From Oscillospiraceae bacterium (GTDB lineage: Bacteria; Bacillota; Clostridia; Oscillospirales; Oscillospiraceae), in assembly GCA_015067465.1 (NCBI GenBank), contig SVMK01000009.1, forward strand, positions 1 through 42,716: a stretch of DNA of 42,716 bases. Reading direction: 5' to 3'. Positions 7,756 to 14,975 of this stretch are shown in pieces. The notes below the pieces were generated by a model, which was not told the origin of the DNA, did not search any database, and saw only the letters and a program-made list of their open reading frames with translations. Position 1 is the stretch's first letter. The number at the start of each line of letters is the position of its first letter. The translations under genes and the position numbers were made by a program.

Positions 7756-8966
7756 GCTTCACTGCCCCAATCTGCAATTTCGTAATAAAAGCGCTCCAGC
7801 TCTGCCTGCGTCATGAGTTTGGGCACGGGATAGAGCGGATTTCCTTCTTTTTCGGCGTGGCGCGACATAACGGGAATGTCCTCGCGGCGGATGCCCGAGA
7901 GCTTTTCCGGGATGTTCATGCTTGCGTTGAGCGCTTTCACGGCGGCGATGAATTTTTCAGCGCCCACGGCGTAAGGCTCATCGGCAGCGCATACGCCGGC
8001 GGCAACGCCCAGCTCAGCGAGCTTTTTGTGCGCGGCTGTGCCGTAAGCGGACAGGACGTAAGGCATGATCACGGCGTTTGCAAGACCGTGGGGCGTGCCG
8101 TATTGACCGCTGAGCGAATGCGCCACGGCATGGATATAGCCGACATAGGACTTGGAAAACGCAACGCCTGCTTTGTAGGCGGCGAGCAGCATGCAGGATC
8201 TCGCTTCGTGGTTGCTGCCGTTGCTGTAGGCGGTGCGGATATTCCGGAAAATGAGTGAGGTGGCCTCCAGTGCAAGGCGCCGGGTTTCCGCCGTGGTGGT
8301 GCCGCCGATATAGGCTTCCACGGCGTGCGTAAGCGCGTCCATGCCGGTGGTGGCGGTGAGATGCTGCGGCAGGGAATAGGTCAGCGCAGCGTCCAAAACG
8401 GCGTAGTGCGGGATCAGTGGGAAGCTCATGAGCGCATATTTGTGCTGCTTCTCCGGATCGGTTACGACGGCGGCAAGCGTGGTTTCGCTGCCGGTGCCCG
8501 CGGTTGTGGGAATGGCGATCAGCGTGGGCAGACGGCGCAAAACGCGCAAAATGCCTTTCATCTGACCAAGCTGCTTTTTGGGGTAGGCGATTCTTGCGCC
8601 TACGGCTTTCGCGCAGTCCATGGAGGAACCGCCGCCGATGGCGATCAAGCAGCTGCAGCTGTGTTCGTAATACATTGCCAGCGCCTGTGCAACGTTGTCC
8701 ACGGTGGGGTTGGGCTGCGTTTGGTCATACACGGCGTAGTGCACGCCGCTGCTTTTCAATGCTTCTTCCAGCGGGGCAACAAGCCCTGCGTTTACAATGC
8801 CGCTGTCGGTTACGATGAGCGCGGAACGGATGCCGCTGCGCGCTGCCACGCTGCCGATTTCTGCGCAGGAACGGATGATTTCCGGTTCGCGGTAAGGCAG
8901 AAGGGGAAGTGCGATGCGAAATGCCGCCTGAAAAGCGCGGCAGTATGCTTTTTTAAATATGTTCAT
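7752..8966 (-). CDS. iron-containing alcohol dehydrogenase
   Basis: A 404-residue group III (Fe-dependent) alcohol dehydrogenase. GGGSSMD at 111-117 binds the dinucleotide, and PTTAGTGSE at 153-161 is the family signature. The metal ligands align with those of FucO: D210 and H214 in GMDALTHAVEAY, H279 and H293 in IHAVAHSLSGQ...TPHG. It probably interconverts an alcohol and an aldehyde with NAD(P)H. It lies 8 bases after the MarR gene and overlaps the aldehyde dehydrogenase by 4 bases. This gives a compact operon whose two enzymes could detoxify or ferment aldehydes under control of the MarR protein (inference). Confidence 0.94.
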   Translation of the reverse strand: MNIFKKAYCRAFQAAFRIALPLLPYREPEIIRSCAEIGSVAARSGIRSALIVTDSGIVNAGLVAPLEEALKSSGVHYAVYDQTQPNPTVDNVAQALAMYYEHSCSCLIAIGGGSSMDCAKAVGARIAYPKKQLGQMKGILRVLRRLPTLIAIPTTAGTGSETTLAAVVTDPEKQHKYALMSFPLIPHYAVLDAALTYSLPQHLTATTGMDALTHAVEAYIGGTTTAETRRLALEATSLIFRNIRTAYSNGSNHEARSCMLLAAYKAGVAFSKSYVGYIHAVAHSLSGQYGTPHGLANAVIMPYVLSAYGTAAHKKLAELGVAAGVCAADEPYAVGAEKFIAAVKALNASMNIPEKLSGIRREDIPVMSRHAEKEGNPLYPVPKLMTQAELERFYYEIADWGSEA

Positions 8967-8974
8967 GGCTGGGG

Positions 8975-9421
8975 TCAGAGTCCTTCCGTAGTGAGTTTTC
9001 GCAGATTGGCGCAGATCATATCCAGCGCCTTGTAAAAATTGGCGCGTTCTTCGTCGGTCAGGCCTTTTCCGCCGTTTTCAACGGCAATCTTTGCGCTTTC
9101 GTTGATGCGCTCGGCAAGCGCTCTGCCTGCTTCGGTCAGCTTCAGCGGGGTGCGGTAGTTGCGCCGGTTTTCCGTGCATTTTTCAATCAGCCCGTGCTGC
9201 TCCAGCTGCGAAACGGTGCGGGAAACGTCGGATTTGTCGCGCGAGCAGATTTCGGCCAGCTTCACCGCGGTGACTCCCTCGGGATGCTGATACAGCGTGG
9301 TGAAATAAACGGCGTGCGGCCCTTTCAGTCCGTGCTGCTCCATCACATCGCTGGCGATCTTGTGCCAATAGCGCGAAATTTCGGAGATTGTAAAGGAAAA
9401 TCTTTCAAAACGATCAATCAT
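8975..9421 (-). CDS. MarR family transcriptional regulator
   Basis: A 148-residue winged-helix regulator. The recognition segment is SRDKSDVSRTVSQLEQHGLI, the wing is ENRRNYRTPLKLTEAG, and helices for dimerisation lie at both ends. A cysteine (EICSRDKS) sits just before the recognition helix and might make it redox- or aldehyde-sensitive, which is speculation. AAGGAG precedes the ATG. It heads the adh-aldh operon, and the consensus promoter in front of it is overlapped by palindromic sites, so autorepression with control of the two dehydrogenases is the simplest model. Confidence 0.93.
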   Translation of the reverse strand: MIDRFERFSFTISEISRYWHKIASDVMEQHGLKGPHAVYFTTLYQHPEGVTAVKLAEICSRDKSDVSRTVSQLEQHGLIEKCTENRRNYRTPLKLTEAGRALAERINESAKIAVENGGKGLTDEERANFYKALDMICANLRKLTTEGL

Positions 9422-9442
9422 ACAGCGGCTCCTTCCAAAACA

Positions 9443-9464
9443 TGTTGCAATTTCAACTTCAACA
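9443..9464. promoter_or_regulatory. candidate MarR operator O2
   Basis: A second inverted repeat, TGTTG-N12-CAACA, with a further TTCAAC half-site inside, lies just downstream of the -10 box. It shares the TTG/CAA half-site with the upstream palindrome, as expected of paired operators. Confidence 0.4.
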
Positions 9465-9492
9465 TTATAGTCAAGGGTTGTTGAGATGTCAA
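9464..9492 (-). promoter_or_regulatory. consensus promoter of the marR-adh-aldh operon
   Basis: On the minus strand TTGACA (9487-9492), a 17-bp spacer, and TATAAT (9464-9469): a perfect sigma-A consensus about 40 bases before the marR start. Such a strong promoter normally needs a repressor, in keeping with the operator-like palindrome over its -35 box. Confidence 0.9.
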
Positions 9493-9495
9493 CAA
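9478..9495. promoter_or_regulatory. candidate MarR operator O1
   Basis: An inverted repeat TTGTTGA-N4-TCAACAA, perfect over 7-bp arms, covers the -35 box of the marR promoter. Size and placement suit a MarR dimer. Assignment to this MarR protein is inference from adjacency. Confidence 0.6.
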
Positions 9496-9534
9496 ATAAT
9501 ATAAAAGCGGAGCATGTTGTATTGGGTGCAATGG

Positions 9535-9565
9535 TTGTTGCCCTGCCTTTGAAGGAAAATATGAT
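9535..9565 (+). promoter_or_regulatory. possible promoter of the ECF sigma factor gene
   Basis: TTGTTG (9535-9540) or TTGCCC (9538-9543) with TATGAT (9560-9565), spacers 19 or 16 bp, about 70 bases before the start. No clear ECF-type -35 (GGAAC-like) was seen, so autoregulation is not evident. Confidence 0.35.
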
Positions 9566-9634
9566 AAAATCGGCTCAAAAAATTGACCGGACAGAAGCAT
9601 GAAGCGTGTTATAGGCAGAAGGGAGGTTGAGCCA

Positions 9635-10123
9635 ATGGAAACTACATCGGCGTGGCCGGCTGATGATATTGAAACCGTTATGAACACATACGGCAATATG
9701 CTGTACAGACTATGCGTTGTGATGCTCAAAAACGAAAGCGATGCGGAAGACGCCGTTCAGGAAACGATGATTAAATTTTACAGGAAAGCACCGGCATTTC
9801 GGGATCGGGAGCATGAAAAGGCGTGGCTTATTCGCGTTGCAACCAATCAATGCCGCGATTTGCTGCGGTTTCGGGCGCGGCATCCGCAAGCCGGGGAGGA
9901 AGCGTTTGCGGCAATGCCGTGGGATCTGTCCGATGGCGGAATCATGGATGCACTGACGACACTGCCGGAAAAATACAGGCTCGTGCTGACGCTTTACTAT
10001 CTTGAGGATTACCGGATTGCGGATATTGCAAAAATCATCAACAGGACATCCTCGGCCGTTAAAATGCGACTGCAGAAAGGCCGGAGATTGCTGGAAAAAG
10101 TCTACCGGGAGGAGTATCTGTAA
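9635..10123 (+). CDS. ECF-type RNA polymerase sigma factor
   Basis: A 162-residue sigma-70 family protein of the extracytoplasmic-function type. Region 2 covers about residues 15-80 (MLYRLCVVMLKNESDAEDAV, then AWLIRVATNQCRDLLR). Region 4 covers about 105-155 (LPEKYRLVLTLYYLEDY, then RTSSAVKMRLQKGRRLL). The start was set at 9635 because GGGAGG lies 8 bases upstream; the track's ATG at 9599 has no such site. The following membrane protein begins 1 base after the stop behind a GGAGG inside the sigma gene, the usual layout of an ECF sigma factor and its anti-sigma factor. Confidence 0.92.
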   Translation: METTSAWPADDIETVMNTYGNMLYRLCVVMLKNESDAEDAVQETMIKFYRKAPAFRDREHEKAWLIRVATNQCRDLLRFRARHPQAGEEAFAAMPWDLSDGGIMDALTTLPEKYRLVLTLYYLEDYRIADIAKIINRTSSAVKMRLQKGRRLLEKVYREEYL

Positions 10124-10124
10124 C

Positions 10125-10745
10125 ATGGACTACACAAAGCTGAAAGCCGCAGCGGCGGCCATCACCATGCCTGAGGAAATGAAGCATCGCATCGTAAGAA
10201 ACTGCAAAACACAAATCTCGGAATTAAGAAAGGAAACCGCTGTGAAAACACGAAAGAATACCGCTTTTTTCAAAAAGCCCGCCGTTATATTTGCGGCGCT
10301 GGCAATCAGCCTGTCCCTGTCAGTGGGCGCATTGGCGCAAACCGACGTGCTGCAGGGATTTTTCAAGGATATAATCAATGGGCGCGGTGCCGTTACAGGA
10401 ACGGCTTATGAACAGGCAAGCGAAGAAATCGGCATGAGCGCTGCCGTGAACGGCGACACCTTGACGGTGCAGGCCGTTTTTTCCGAACCGCAGGCGGCGC
10501 CGTATCGCGATGCCGAACGCTTGGGGATTGAAGAATACCGGATTACGGACGCAAGCGGCAAGTGTGTGAAAGCCGGCGCGGCAGAGGGGGTGACCGTCGT
10601 TGACGGGCAGGCTGCGATTACCGTTCGGCTGGACGACATTGCCGACGGCAGCTACACACTGCTTGTAACGGCCTTTGTGTCCGAAAAGAAAGCCGACCAA
10701 CCCCTGAAAATTTCCGGCAACTGGGAATGCGCCTTTACGAAATAA
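10125..10745 (+). CDS. membrane protein, probable anti-sigma factor of the preceding ECF sigma
   Basis: A 206-residue protein with an N-terminal cytoplasmic part (about 1-48), one transmembrane helix (about 50-72, VIFAALAISLSLSVGALA) and an extracytoplasmic domain of about 130 residues. This is the topology of clostridial anti-sigma factors, and the outer domain resembles DUF4179-like partners in general layout only. It starts 1 base after the sigma factor stop, so translation is coupled. I see no zinc-binding HxxxCxxC (ZAS) motif, so binding to the sigma factor is inferred from position and topology. The only conspicuous cysteines outside are KCVKAG and WECAF. Confidence 0.65.
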   Translation: MDYTKLKAAAAAITMPEEMKHRIVRNCKTQISELRKETAVKTRKNTAFFKKPAVIFAALAISLSLSVGALAQTDVLQGFFKDIINGRGAVTGTAYEQASEEIGMSAAVNGDTLTVQAVFSEPQAAPYRDAERLGIEEYRITDASGKCVKAGAAEGVTVVDGQAAITVRLDDIADGSYTLLVTAFVSEKKADQPLKISGNWECAFTK

Positions 10746-10780
10746 GTGCCCCCGGGCGCAGACGAATGAACAAAAAAACA

Positions 10781-10818
10781 ACTCCCTTCGCCCGTGCGGC
10801 GCAGGGAGTCACTTTTTG
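10781..10818 (+). terminator. intrinsic terminator of the sigma/anti-sigma unit
   Basis: ACTCCCT pairs with AGGGAGT around an inner GCC/GGC stem, followed shortly by TTTTT. It lies 35 bases past the anti-sigma stop. Confidence 0.7.
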
Positions 10819-10849
10819 TACTGCCAAGAAAAAACAAACGGAAGCGACA

Positions 10850-10871
10850 CACGATGTATGCTCGCATCGTG
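10850..10871. repeat. inverted repeat CACGATG-N8-CATCGTG
   Basis: A perfect 7-bp inverted repeat in the gap between the convergent anti-sigma and TetR genes. Read on the minus strand it is followed 13 bases later by a T-rich stretch, so it may be a weak terminator of the tetR-type gene. Confidence 0.4.
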
Positions 10872-10953
10872 CATCGTTTCCGCAAATGAAAGGGAGAACA
10901 GATTGAATGCGCCAAAAGCAGCTGCGCTGCGCGGCTTTCGGCAGGAAAAACGC

Positions 10954-11646
10954 TTATTTAATGATGCTGATGATGTCGCCGCCGACTGTGTTGCCGGGGA
11001 CATTTTTTTGTGTGCGCAGGGGGAGAATGCCGGCGCTGTTTGCCATGGTGCGCGCGGCGGCAGGGTCCAAAACACCGTTGCGGGCCTTCAGAAGAAACAC
11101 CGTGCCGAGGCAGGCTGTGCCGAGCTGCTGGGCGAGGTTGGTTTCGGAAAAGTCGCAGTAGCCGTTTGCAACGGAAACAATGATGCCGGAAGCATAGGTG
11201 AGCATGTGCTGAAAAAGCTCCGCCGCGTCCTCGGCGGTCAGGCTGAACTGTGTGCGGATATCCGGCAGGAGCTGGTCCGTCAGTTCGGCGTATTCTTTCA
11301 TCATTTCGGCTGCGCGGGTGGCGTAGAGCGGATGGCTTGCGAACAGAAGACGATAAAGATGCGGCTCTTCCACGGCAAAACGCACATAACGCAGGCCGAA
11401 TTCCTTGAATGCGGGCGTGAAGTCCAGACAGCAGCGAAGATAATCCAGACAAACATGCTTTGCCTTATCGTAAACAGCCCTTTTCAGCTCGTCCATATTG
11501 CTGAAAAAGGTAAAAATCGGGCTTGTGGTTGCGCCCAACCTTGCGCCGAGCGTGCGCGCGGCAACAGAGTCGATGCCGGTTTCGCGCGTGATCTCAAAAG
11601 CGGCATTTACGATCTCGGCTCTGGTGAATTTCGGTTTGGGCGGCAT
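10954..11646 (-). CDS. TetR/AcrR family transcriptional regulator
   Basis: A 230-residue regulator with an N-terminal TetR DNA-binding domain (residues about 8-55: FTRAEIVNAAFEITRETG, then VAARTLGARLGATTSPIF) and an all-helical C-terminal ligand domain without motifs I can name. GGAGGAG precedes the ATG. It is divergent from the fumarase/malic enzyme operon, sharing a 180-bp control region. A palindromic site lies between its own -10 box and its start, so it probably represses itself. Control of the fumarase genes is possible, but the site is about 60 bp from their -35 box. Confidence 0.9.
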   Translation of the reverse strand: MPPKPKFTRAEIVNAAFEITRETGIDSVAARTLGARLGATTSPIFTFFSNMDELKRAVYDKAKHVCLDYLRCCLDFTPAFKEFGLRYVRFAVEEPHLYRLLFASHPLYATRAAEMMKEYAELTDQLLPDIRTQFSLTAEDAAELFQHMLTYASGIIVSVANGYCDFSETNLAQQLGTACLGTVFLLKARNGVLDPAAARTMANSAGILPLRTQKNVPGNTVGGDIISIIK

Positions 11647-11669
11647 GACGGCTCCTCCTGCGGCAATGT

Positions 11670-11694
11670 TGCGTAACGCGCGTTTCGTAACGCA
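11670..11694. promoter_or_regulatory. candidate TetR operator
   Basis: Inverted repeat TGCGTAACG-N7-CGTAACGCA with one mismatch per arm; the arms also share a direct GTAACGC. It lies just downstream of the tetR promoter -10 box, at or after the transcription start. Length and symmetry suit a TetR dimer pair. Confidence 0.6.
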
Positions 11695-11700
11695 TGTTTC

Positions 11701-11729
11701 AGTATAAACGCATACATATTAAATGTCAA
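11701..11729 (-). promoter_or_regulatory. promoter of the tetR-type gene
   Basis: Minus strand TTGACA (11724-11729), 17-bp spacer, TATACT (11701-11706): a near-consensus sigma-A promoter 55 bases before the start codon. Confidence 0.85.
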
Positions 11730-11751
11730 CAGTATTTTGCGTAATCGGACG

Positions 11752-11780
11752 GTGACAGACGGAGCGGAGTGTGATATAAT
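11752..11780 (+). promoter_or_regulatory. promoter of the fumarase-malic enzyme operon
   Basis: GTGACA (11752-11757), 17-bp spacer, and TATAAT (11775-11780) with an extended -10 TG one base upstream. It is strong, lies 47 bases before the fumarase alpha start and is divergent from the tetR promoter. Confidence 0.88.
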
Positions 11781-11827
11781 TAAACATTATTGCCTGCGCG
11801 GGCGGGCGGAAAGGCGAACAAGGTTTT

Positions 11828-12679
11828 ATGAGCATCAGAGAAGTCGCTGCATCGCAGATCACGGAAACGGTTGAAAAGCTGTGCATGGAAGCGAACTATT
11901 ATCTCCCGGAGGACACCTATACGGCGTTGGAGCGTGCGCGCGCGGCAGAGGCTTCGCCGCTGTGCCGGGAGATTATCGGCGATATTCTGAAAAATGCGGA
12001 TATTGCCCGGGAAAAGCAGATGCCCATTTGTCAGGACACCGGCATCGCGGTGCTGTTTGTTGAACTGGGGCAGGATGTTCACATTGTGGGAGGAGACTTC
12101 CGCAAAGCGGTGGATGAGGGCGTTGCACGCGGCTACCGCAACGGTTATCTGCGTAAGAGCACGCAGGACCATGTGCTCACCGAACGCGTAAACCGCGGCG
12201 ATAACACGCCCGCGGTTTGCCATATTGAGATTGTGCCCGGCACCGATATCCGCATCACCATCTGCCCGAAGGGCGGCGGCTCGGAGAATATGTCCGCGCT
12301 TGGCATGCTGACCCCGTCGCAGGGGCGCGAGGGCGTGAAGCGGTTTATTGTCGAAACGGTGTCCCGCGCCGGAGGGAACCCCTGTCCGCCGATTATTGTC
12401 GGCTGTGCGGCGGGCGGAACGGCGGAGCAGGCGATGCTGCTGGCGAAAAAGGCGCTGTGCCGTCCGGTGGGGCAGCCGAACCCCGACGGTGAGGTTGCCG
12501 CGTTTGAGCGTGAGGTGCTGGATGAGGTGAACCGACTCGGCATCGGCGCGCAGGGCTTTGGCGGCACGCAAACGGCGCTGGCCGTGCATATGCTTACGCA
12601 TCCTGTGCATTTGGCAAGTCTGCCGGTTGCGGTGAATTTGCAGTGCCATGCGGCGCGCCACCGCACGGCGGTGATCTGA
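11828..12679 (+). CDS. class I fumarate hydratase, alpha subunit (4Fe-4S)
   Basis: A 283-residue alpha subunit of the two-subunit, oxygen-sensitive fumarase/tartrate dehydratase family, which interconverts fumarate and L-malate. The cluster-binding cysteines are visible in PICQDTG, in the CPPIIVGCAAGGTAE region and in NLQCHAARH near the C terminus. PKGGGSENMSAL is also conserved. The gene is followed 18 bases later by the beta subunit and then by malic enzyme, which together convert fumarate to malate to pyruvate. L-tartrate dehydratase is a close relative, but the malic enzyme partner favours fumarase. Confidence 0.93.
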   Translation: MSIREVAASQITETVEKLCMEANYYLPEDTYTALERARAAEASPLCREIIGDILKNADIAREKQMPICQDTGIAVLFVELGQDVHIVGGDFRKAVDEGVARGYRNGYLRKSTQDHVLTERVNRGDNTPAVCHIEIVPGTDIRITICPKGGGSENMSALGMLTPSQGREGVKRFIVETVSRAGGNPCPPIIVGCAAGGTAEQAMLLAKKALCRPVGQPNPDGEVAAFEREVLDEVNRLGIGAQGFGGTQTALAVHMLTHPVHLASLPVAVNLQCHAARHRTAVI

Positions 12680-12697
12680 CGTGAAGGGGGAGCGTAT

Positions 12698-13249
12698 ATG
12701 GCACGATACATTCAACTTCCGCTGACGGATGACGTGATACGCACGCTGCACGCGGGCGACCGCGTTTTTTTGAGCGGGACTATCTACACCGGGCGCGACG
12801 AGGCACACCATTACCTTTGCCGTATGCTTGACCGCGGCGAGCCGCTGCCGATTGCGCTGCGCGGCGCGGTGATCTATTATGTCGGACCGTGTCCGGCAAA
12901 GCCCGGCACCGTGATCGGCTCGGCGGGACCCACCACCAGCGGACGCATGGATGCCTATGCCGTGCGCCTGATGGAACTGGGCCTGAAGGGCATGATCGGC
13001 AAGGGCCAGCGAAAGCGTGAGGTTGTGGACGCCATGGTGAAAAACACGGCGGTGTATTTCGCGGCGATCGGCGGCGCGGGCGCGCTTCTGGCCGGCGCAA
13101 TTGCCGAAGCGGAGGTGGTTGCTTTCCCGGAACTGGGTGCGGAGGCGATCTACCGGCTGCGTGTTGAAAATTTTCCCGTAACGGTGATCAACGATTGCTA
13201 CGGCCGCGACCTTTACAGCGAGGGGCGCACACAATACGAACAGAAATGA
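12698..13249 (+). CDS. class I fumarate hydratase, beta subunit
   Basis: A 183-residue beta subunit of the same enzyme, corresponding to the C-terminal domain of one-chain class I fumarases. Conserved features are the DRVFLSGTIYTGRD start, the phosphate/carboxylate-binding SAGPTTSGRMD near residue 85, GKGQRK, and the closing EAIYRLRVENFPVTVINDC. A GGGGGAG ribosome site precedes the ATG. It follows the alpha gene directly, so the subunits are made together. Confidence 0.93.
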   Translation: MARYIQLPLTDDVIRTLHAGDRVFLSGTIYTGRDEAHHYLCRMLDRGEPLPIALRGAVIYYVGPCPAKPGTVIGSAGPTTSGRMDAYAVRLMELGLKGMIGKGQRKREVVDAMVKNTAVYFAAIGGAGALLAGAIAEAEVVAFPELGAEAIYRLRVENFPVTVINDCYGRDLYSEGRTQYEQK

Positions 13250-13280
13250 CGTTTTATATAACAAAGGAGCGAAACGTTTT

Positions 13281-14456
13281 ATGGCACTGAGAGATGAAGC
13301 ACTGAAGCTGCACAGCGATTGCAGAGGAAAGATCGGCACCTATGCCAAGGCGCCCGTGCGCGATGCGGAAAGTCTGGCGCTGGCCTACACGCCCGGCGTT
13401 GCCGAACCGTGCAAAGAGATTGCGCAGAACAAAAACGCAGTGTATGATTATACGTTCAAAGGCAACATGGTTGCCGTTGTGTCCGACGGCACGGCCGTGC
13501 TCGGCCTTGGCGATATCGGACCGGAAGCGGGTTTGCCGGTAATGGAAGGCAAATGCGTGCTCTTTAAGGAATTCGGCGGCGTGGATGCATTCCCCATCTG
13601 CGTGGACAGCAAGGACCCGGATGAAATCGTCCGCTTTTGCCGGATGCTTGCGCCTACGGTGGGCGGCATCAACCTGGAAGACATTTCCGCGCCGCGCTGC
13701 TTTGAAATCGAACGCAGACTGAAAGAGACGCTGGATATTCCCGTGTTTCACGATGACCAGCACGGCACGGCAATCATTGTTGTTGCGGGGCTGATGAACG
13801 CGCTGAAGATTGTCGGAAAAAAGTTTGAGGATATTGTGGTTGTGATCAACGGCGCCGGCGCTGCCGGCACGGCGATCGGGAAGATGATTCTCAACCTCGG
13901 CGTGCGCGATATGCTGCTGCTCGACAGCAAGGGGATTCTCTATGAAGGCCGCGCCGAAGGCATGAACTGGGCGAAAGAAGAGATGGCGCGCGTGACAAAC
14001 CGTTCCCGCCGCAGCGGCGATTTGGCCGAAGCGCTCAAAGGCGCGGATGTGTTTATCGGTGTTTCGCAGCCGGGGATCGTAACGGAGGAAATGGTGCGCA
14101 GCATGAACCGCGATGCGATCGTGTTTGCGCTGGCAAACCCGGTTCCGGAAATTATGCCGGATGCCGCGAAAAGAGGCGGCGCCCGCGTTGTCGGCACCGG
14201 ACGCAGTGATTTCCCCAATCAGGTGAACAATGTTCTCGCATTTCCGGGCCTGTTTCGCGGTGCGTTTGATGTGCGGGCAAGCACGATCAACGAGGAGATG
14301 AAGCTCGCTGCCGCCAACGCGCTGGCGGGACTGATCTCCGAGGAAGAACTGTGCGAGGATTATATTATCCCGGCTGCGTTTGACGAACGTGTGCGGCCCG
14401 CTGTGGCGGCTGCGGTTGCGAAAGCGGCTGTGGATACGGGCGTAAACCGCATATGA
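13281..14456 (+). CDS. malic enzyme (NAD(P)-dependent, decarboxylating)
   Basis: A 391-residue short bacterial malic enzyme, converting L-malate to pyruvate and CO2. The N-terminal domain has LAYTPGVAEPCKEI and GKCVLFKEFGGVDAFPI with the catalytic lysine region, INLEDISAPRCFEIE for metal binding, and FHDDQHGTAI. The nucleotide motif INGAGAAGTAIGKM lies near residue 190. The C-terminal phosphotransacetylase-like domain of long malic enzymes is absent. AAAGGAG lies before the ATG. It is the last gene of the fumarase operon and ends at a strong terminator. Cofactor preference (NAD or NADP) cannot be read with confidence. Confidence 0.95.
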   Translation: MALRDEALKLHSDCRGKIGTYAKAPVRDAESLALAYTPGVAEPCKEIAQNKNAVYDYTFKGNMVAVVSDGTAVLGLGDIGPEAGLPVMEGKCVLFKEFGGVDAFPICVDSKDPDEIVRFCRMLAPTVGGINLEDISAPRCFEIERRLKETLDIPVFHDDQHGTAIIVVAGLMNALKIVGKKFEDIVVVINGAGAAGTAIGKMILNLGVRDMLLLDSKGILYEGRAEGMNWAKEEMARVTNRSRRSGDLAEALKGADVFIGVSQPGIVTEEMVRSMNRDAIVFALANPVPEIMPDAAKRGGARVVGTGRSDFPNQVNNVLAFPGLFRGAFDVRASTINEEMKLAAANALAGLISEEELCEDYIIPAAFDERVRPAVAAAVAKAAVDTGVNRI

Positions 14457-14493
14457 GCGCGGCGCACCGGAGAAAACTTTACAATATTTAAGT

Positions 14494-14539
14494 AAACAGC
14501 TTTCGGATCGGAATATTATTTCCGGACGAAAGCTGTTTT
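14494..14539 (+). terminator. intrinsic terminator after malic enzyme
   Basis: AAACAGCTTTCG pairs with CGAAAGCTGTTT over an AT-rich inner stem-loop, ending in TTTT. It closes the fumarase-malic enzyme operon. Confidence 0.85.
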
Positions 14540-14661
14540 GCATATGTGTGTGGTCGCGCGGCTGGGCCGAACTGCATTGGGAAAGGCCGTTTGTCGGTAC
14601 GGTTATGGCGAAATAGACAAAAACAGACGAGAAAAACACAATAAATACAACGTTTTCGCTG

Positions 14662-14690
14662 TTGACTTTGGGGGTTTAAAGTATTATGGT
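14662..14690 (+). promoter_or_regulatory. probable promoter of the TrpX-type ABC operon
   Basis: TTGACT (14662-14667), a 17-bp spacer and TATGGT (14685-14690). Transcription from here would give a leader of about 280 bases before the binding-protein gene, containing the small leader ORF and the attenuator hairpin. Confidence 0.65.
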
Positions 14691-14739
14691 TTAAATGCGA
14701 TTAGAAACGCGAACATTTTTGAGGGAAGGAGCCTGCACG

Positions 14740-14850
14740 ATGCGTACGAAGCTGATGCTGAACAACAACCAGTTTTATTGCTATTTTACGACCCGTTTTG
14801 CGGGCCGCTTTTGTGCTGCAAAAGATCGATTTAGTCACTTGGAAACATGA
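14740..14850 (+). CDS. 36-residue Phe/Tyr-rich leader peptide upstream of the ABC operon
   Basis: Too short for the ORF track. AAGGAG lies 8 bases before an ATG, and the frame runs 36 codons to TGA. The product is aromatic-rich: five Phe and two Tyr, with four of residues 12-16 aromatic (QFYCYFTTRF), and no Trp. It sits inside the long 5' leader of the importer operon, and its stop is 31 bases before an intrinsic terminator. Length, strong ribosome site, codon bias and position match an attenuation leader peptide of the PheL type. It could instead be a real small protein. I do not know a named family for it. Confidence 0.6.
   Translation: MRTKLMLNNNQFYCYFTTRFAGRFCAAKDRFSHLET
14808..14824 (+). 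repeat. small hairpin inside the leader ORF
   Basis: Perfect stem CTTTTG/CAAAAG with a 5-base loop, shortly after the run of aromatic codons. It could act as a pause hairpin in an attenuation mechanism (inference). Confidence 0.35.
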
Positions 14851-14881
14851 GAGCAATTCAACTGGAGAATTCCGATTTGAT

Positions 14882-14915
14882 GCTGTTTCGTCCAAGATGA
14901 CGGAACGGCTTTTTT
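14882..14915 (+). terminator. intrinsic terminator in the 5' leader (attenuator)
   Basis: GCTGTTTCGTC pairs fully with GACGGAACGGC (11 bp, two G-U pairs) around a 6-base loop and is followed at once by six T. It lies about 60 bases upstream of the binding-protein ATG, inside the operon leader, so it would stop transcription before the structural genes unless prevented. TGTTTC of its 5' arm can instead pair with GAAACA at 14842-14847, next to the leader stop codon. Confidence 0.8.
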
Positions 14916-14975
14916 GTTTTCCAAATAACCAATTCAATCGAAAAACTATGAAAATACGTTAAAGGAGTATTTACC

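Noticed and set aside
14538-14834. 98-aa ORF in the leader of the TrpX-type operon
   Set aside because: It starts inside the malic enzyme terminator, crosses the operon promoter and has no ribosome site; the 36-codon ORF in another frame is better supported.
14690-14975. T-box riboswitch in the TrpX-type operon leader
   Set aside because: I looked for the TGGNACCGCG T-box element and did not find it; the leader instead holds a small ORF and a terminator.
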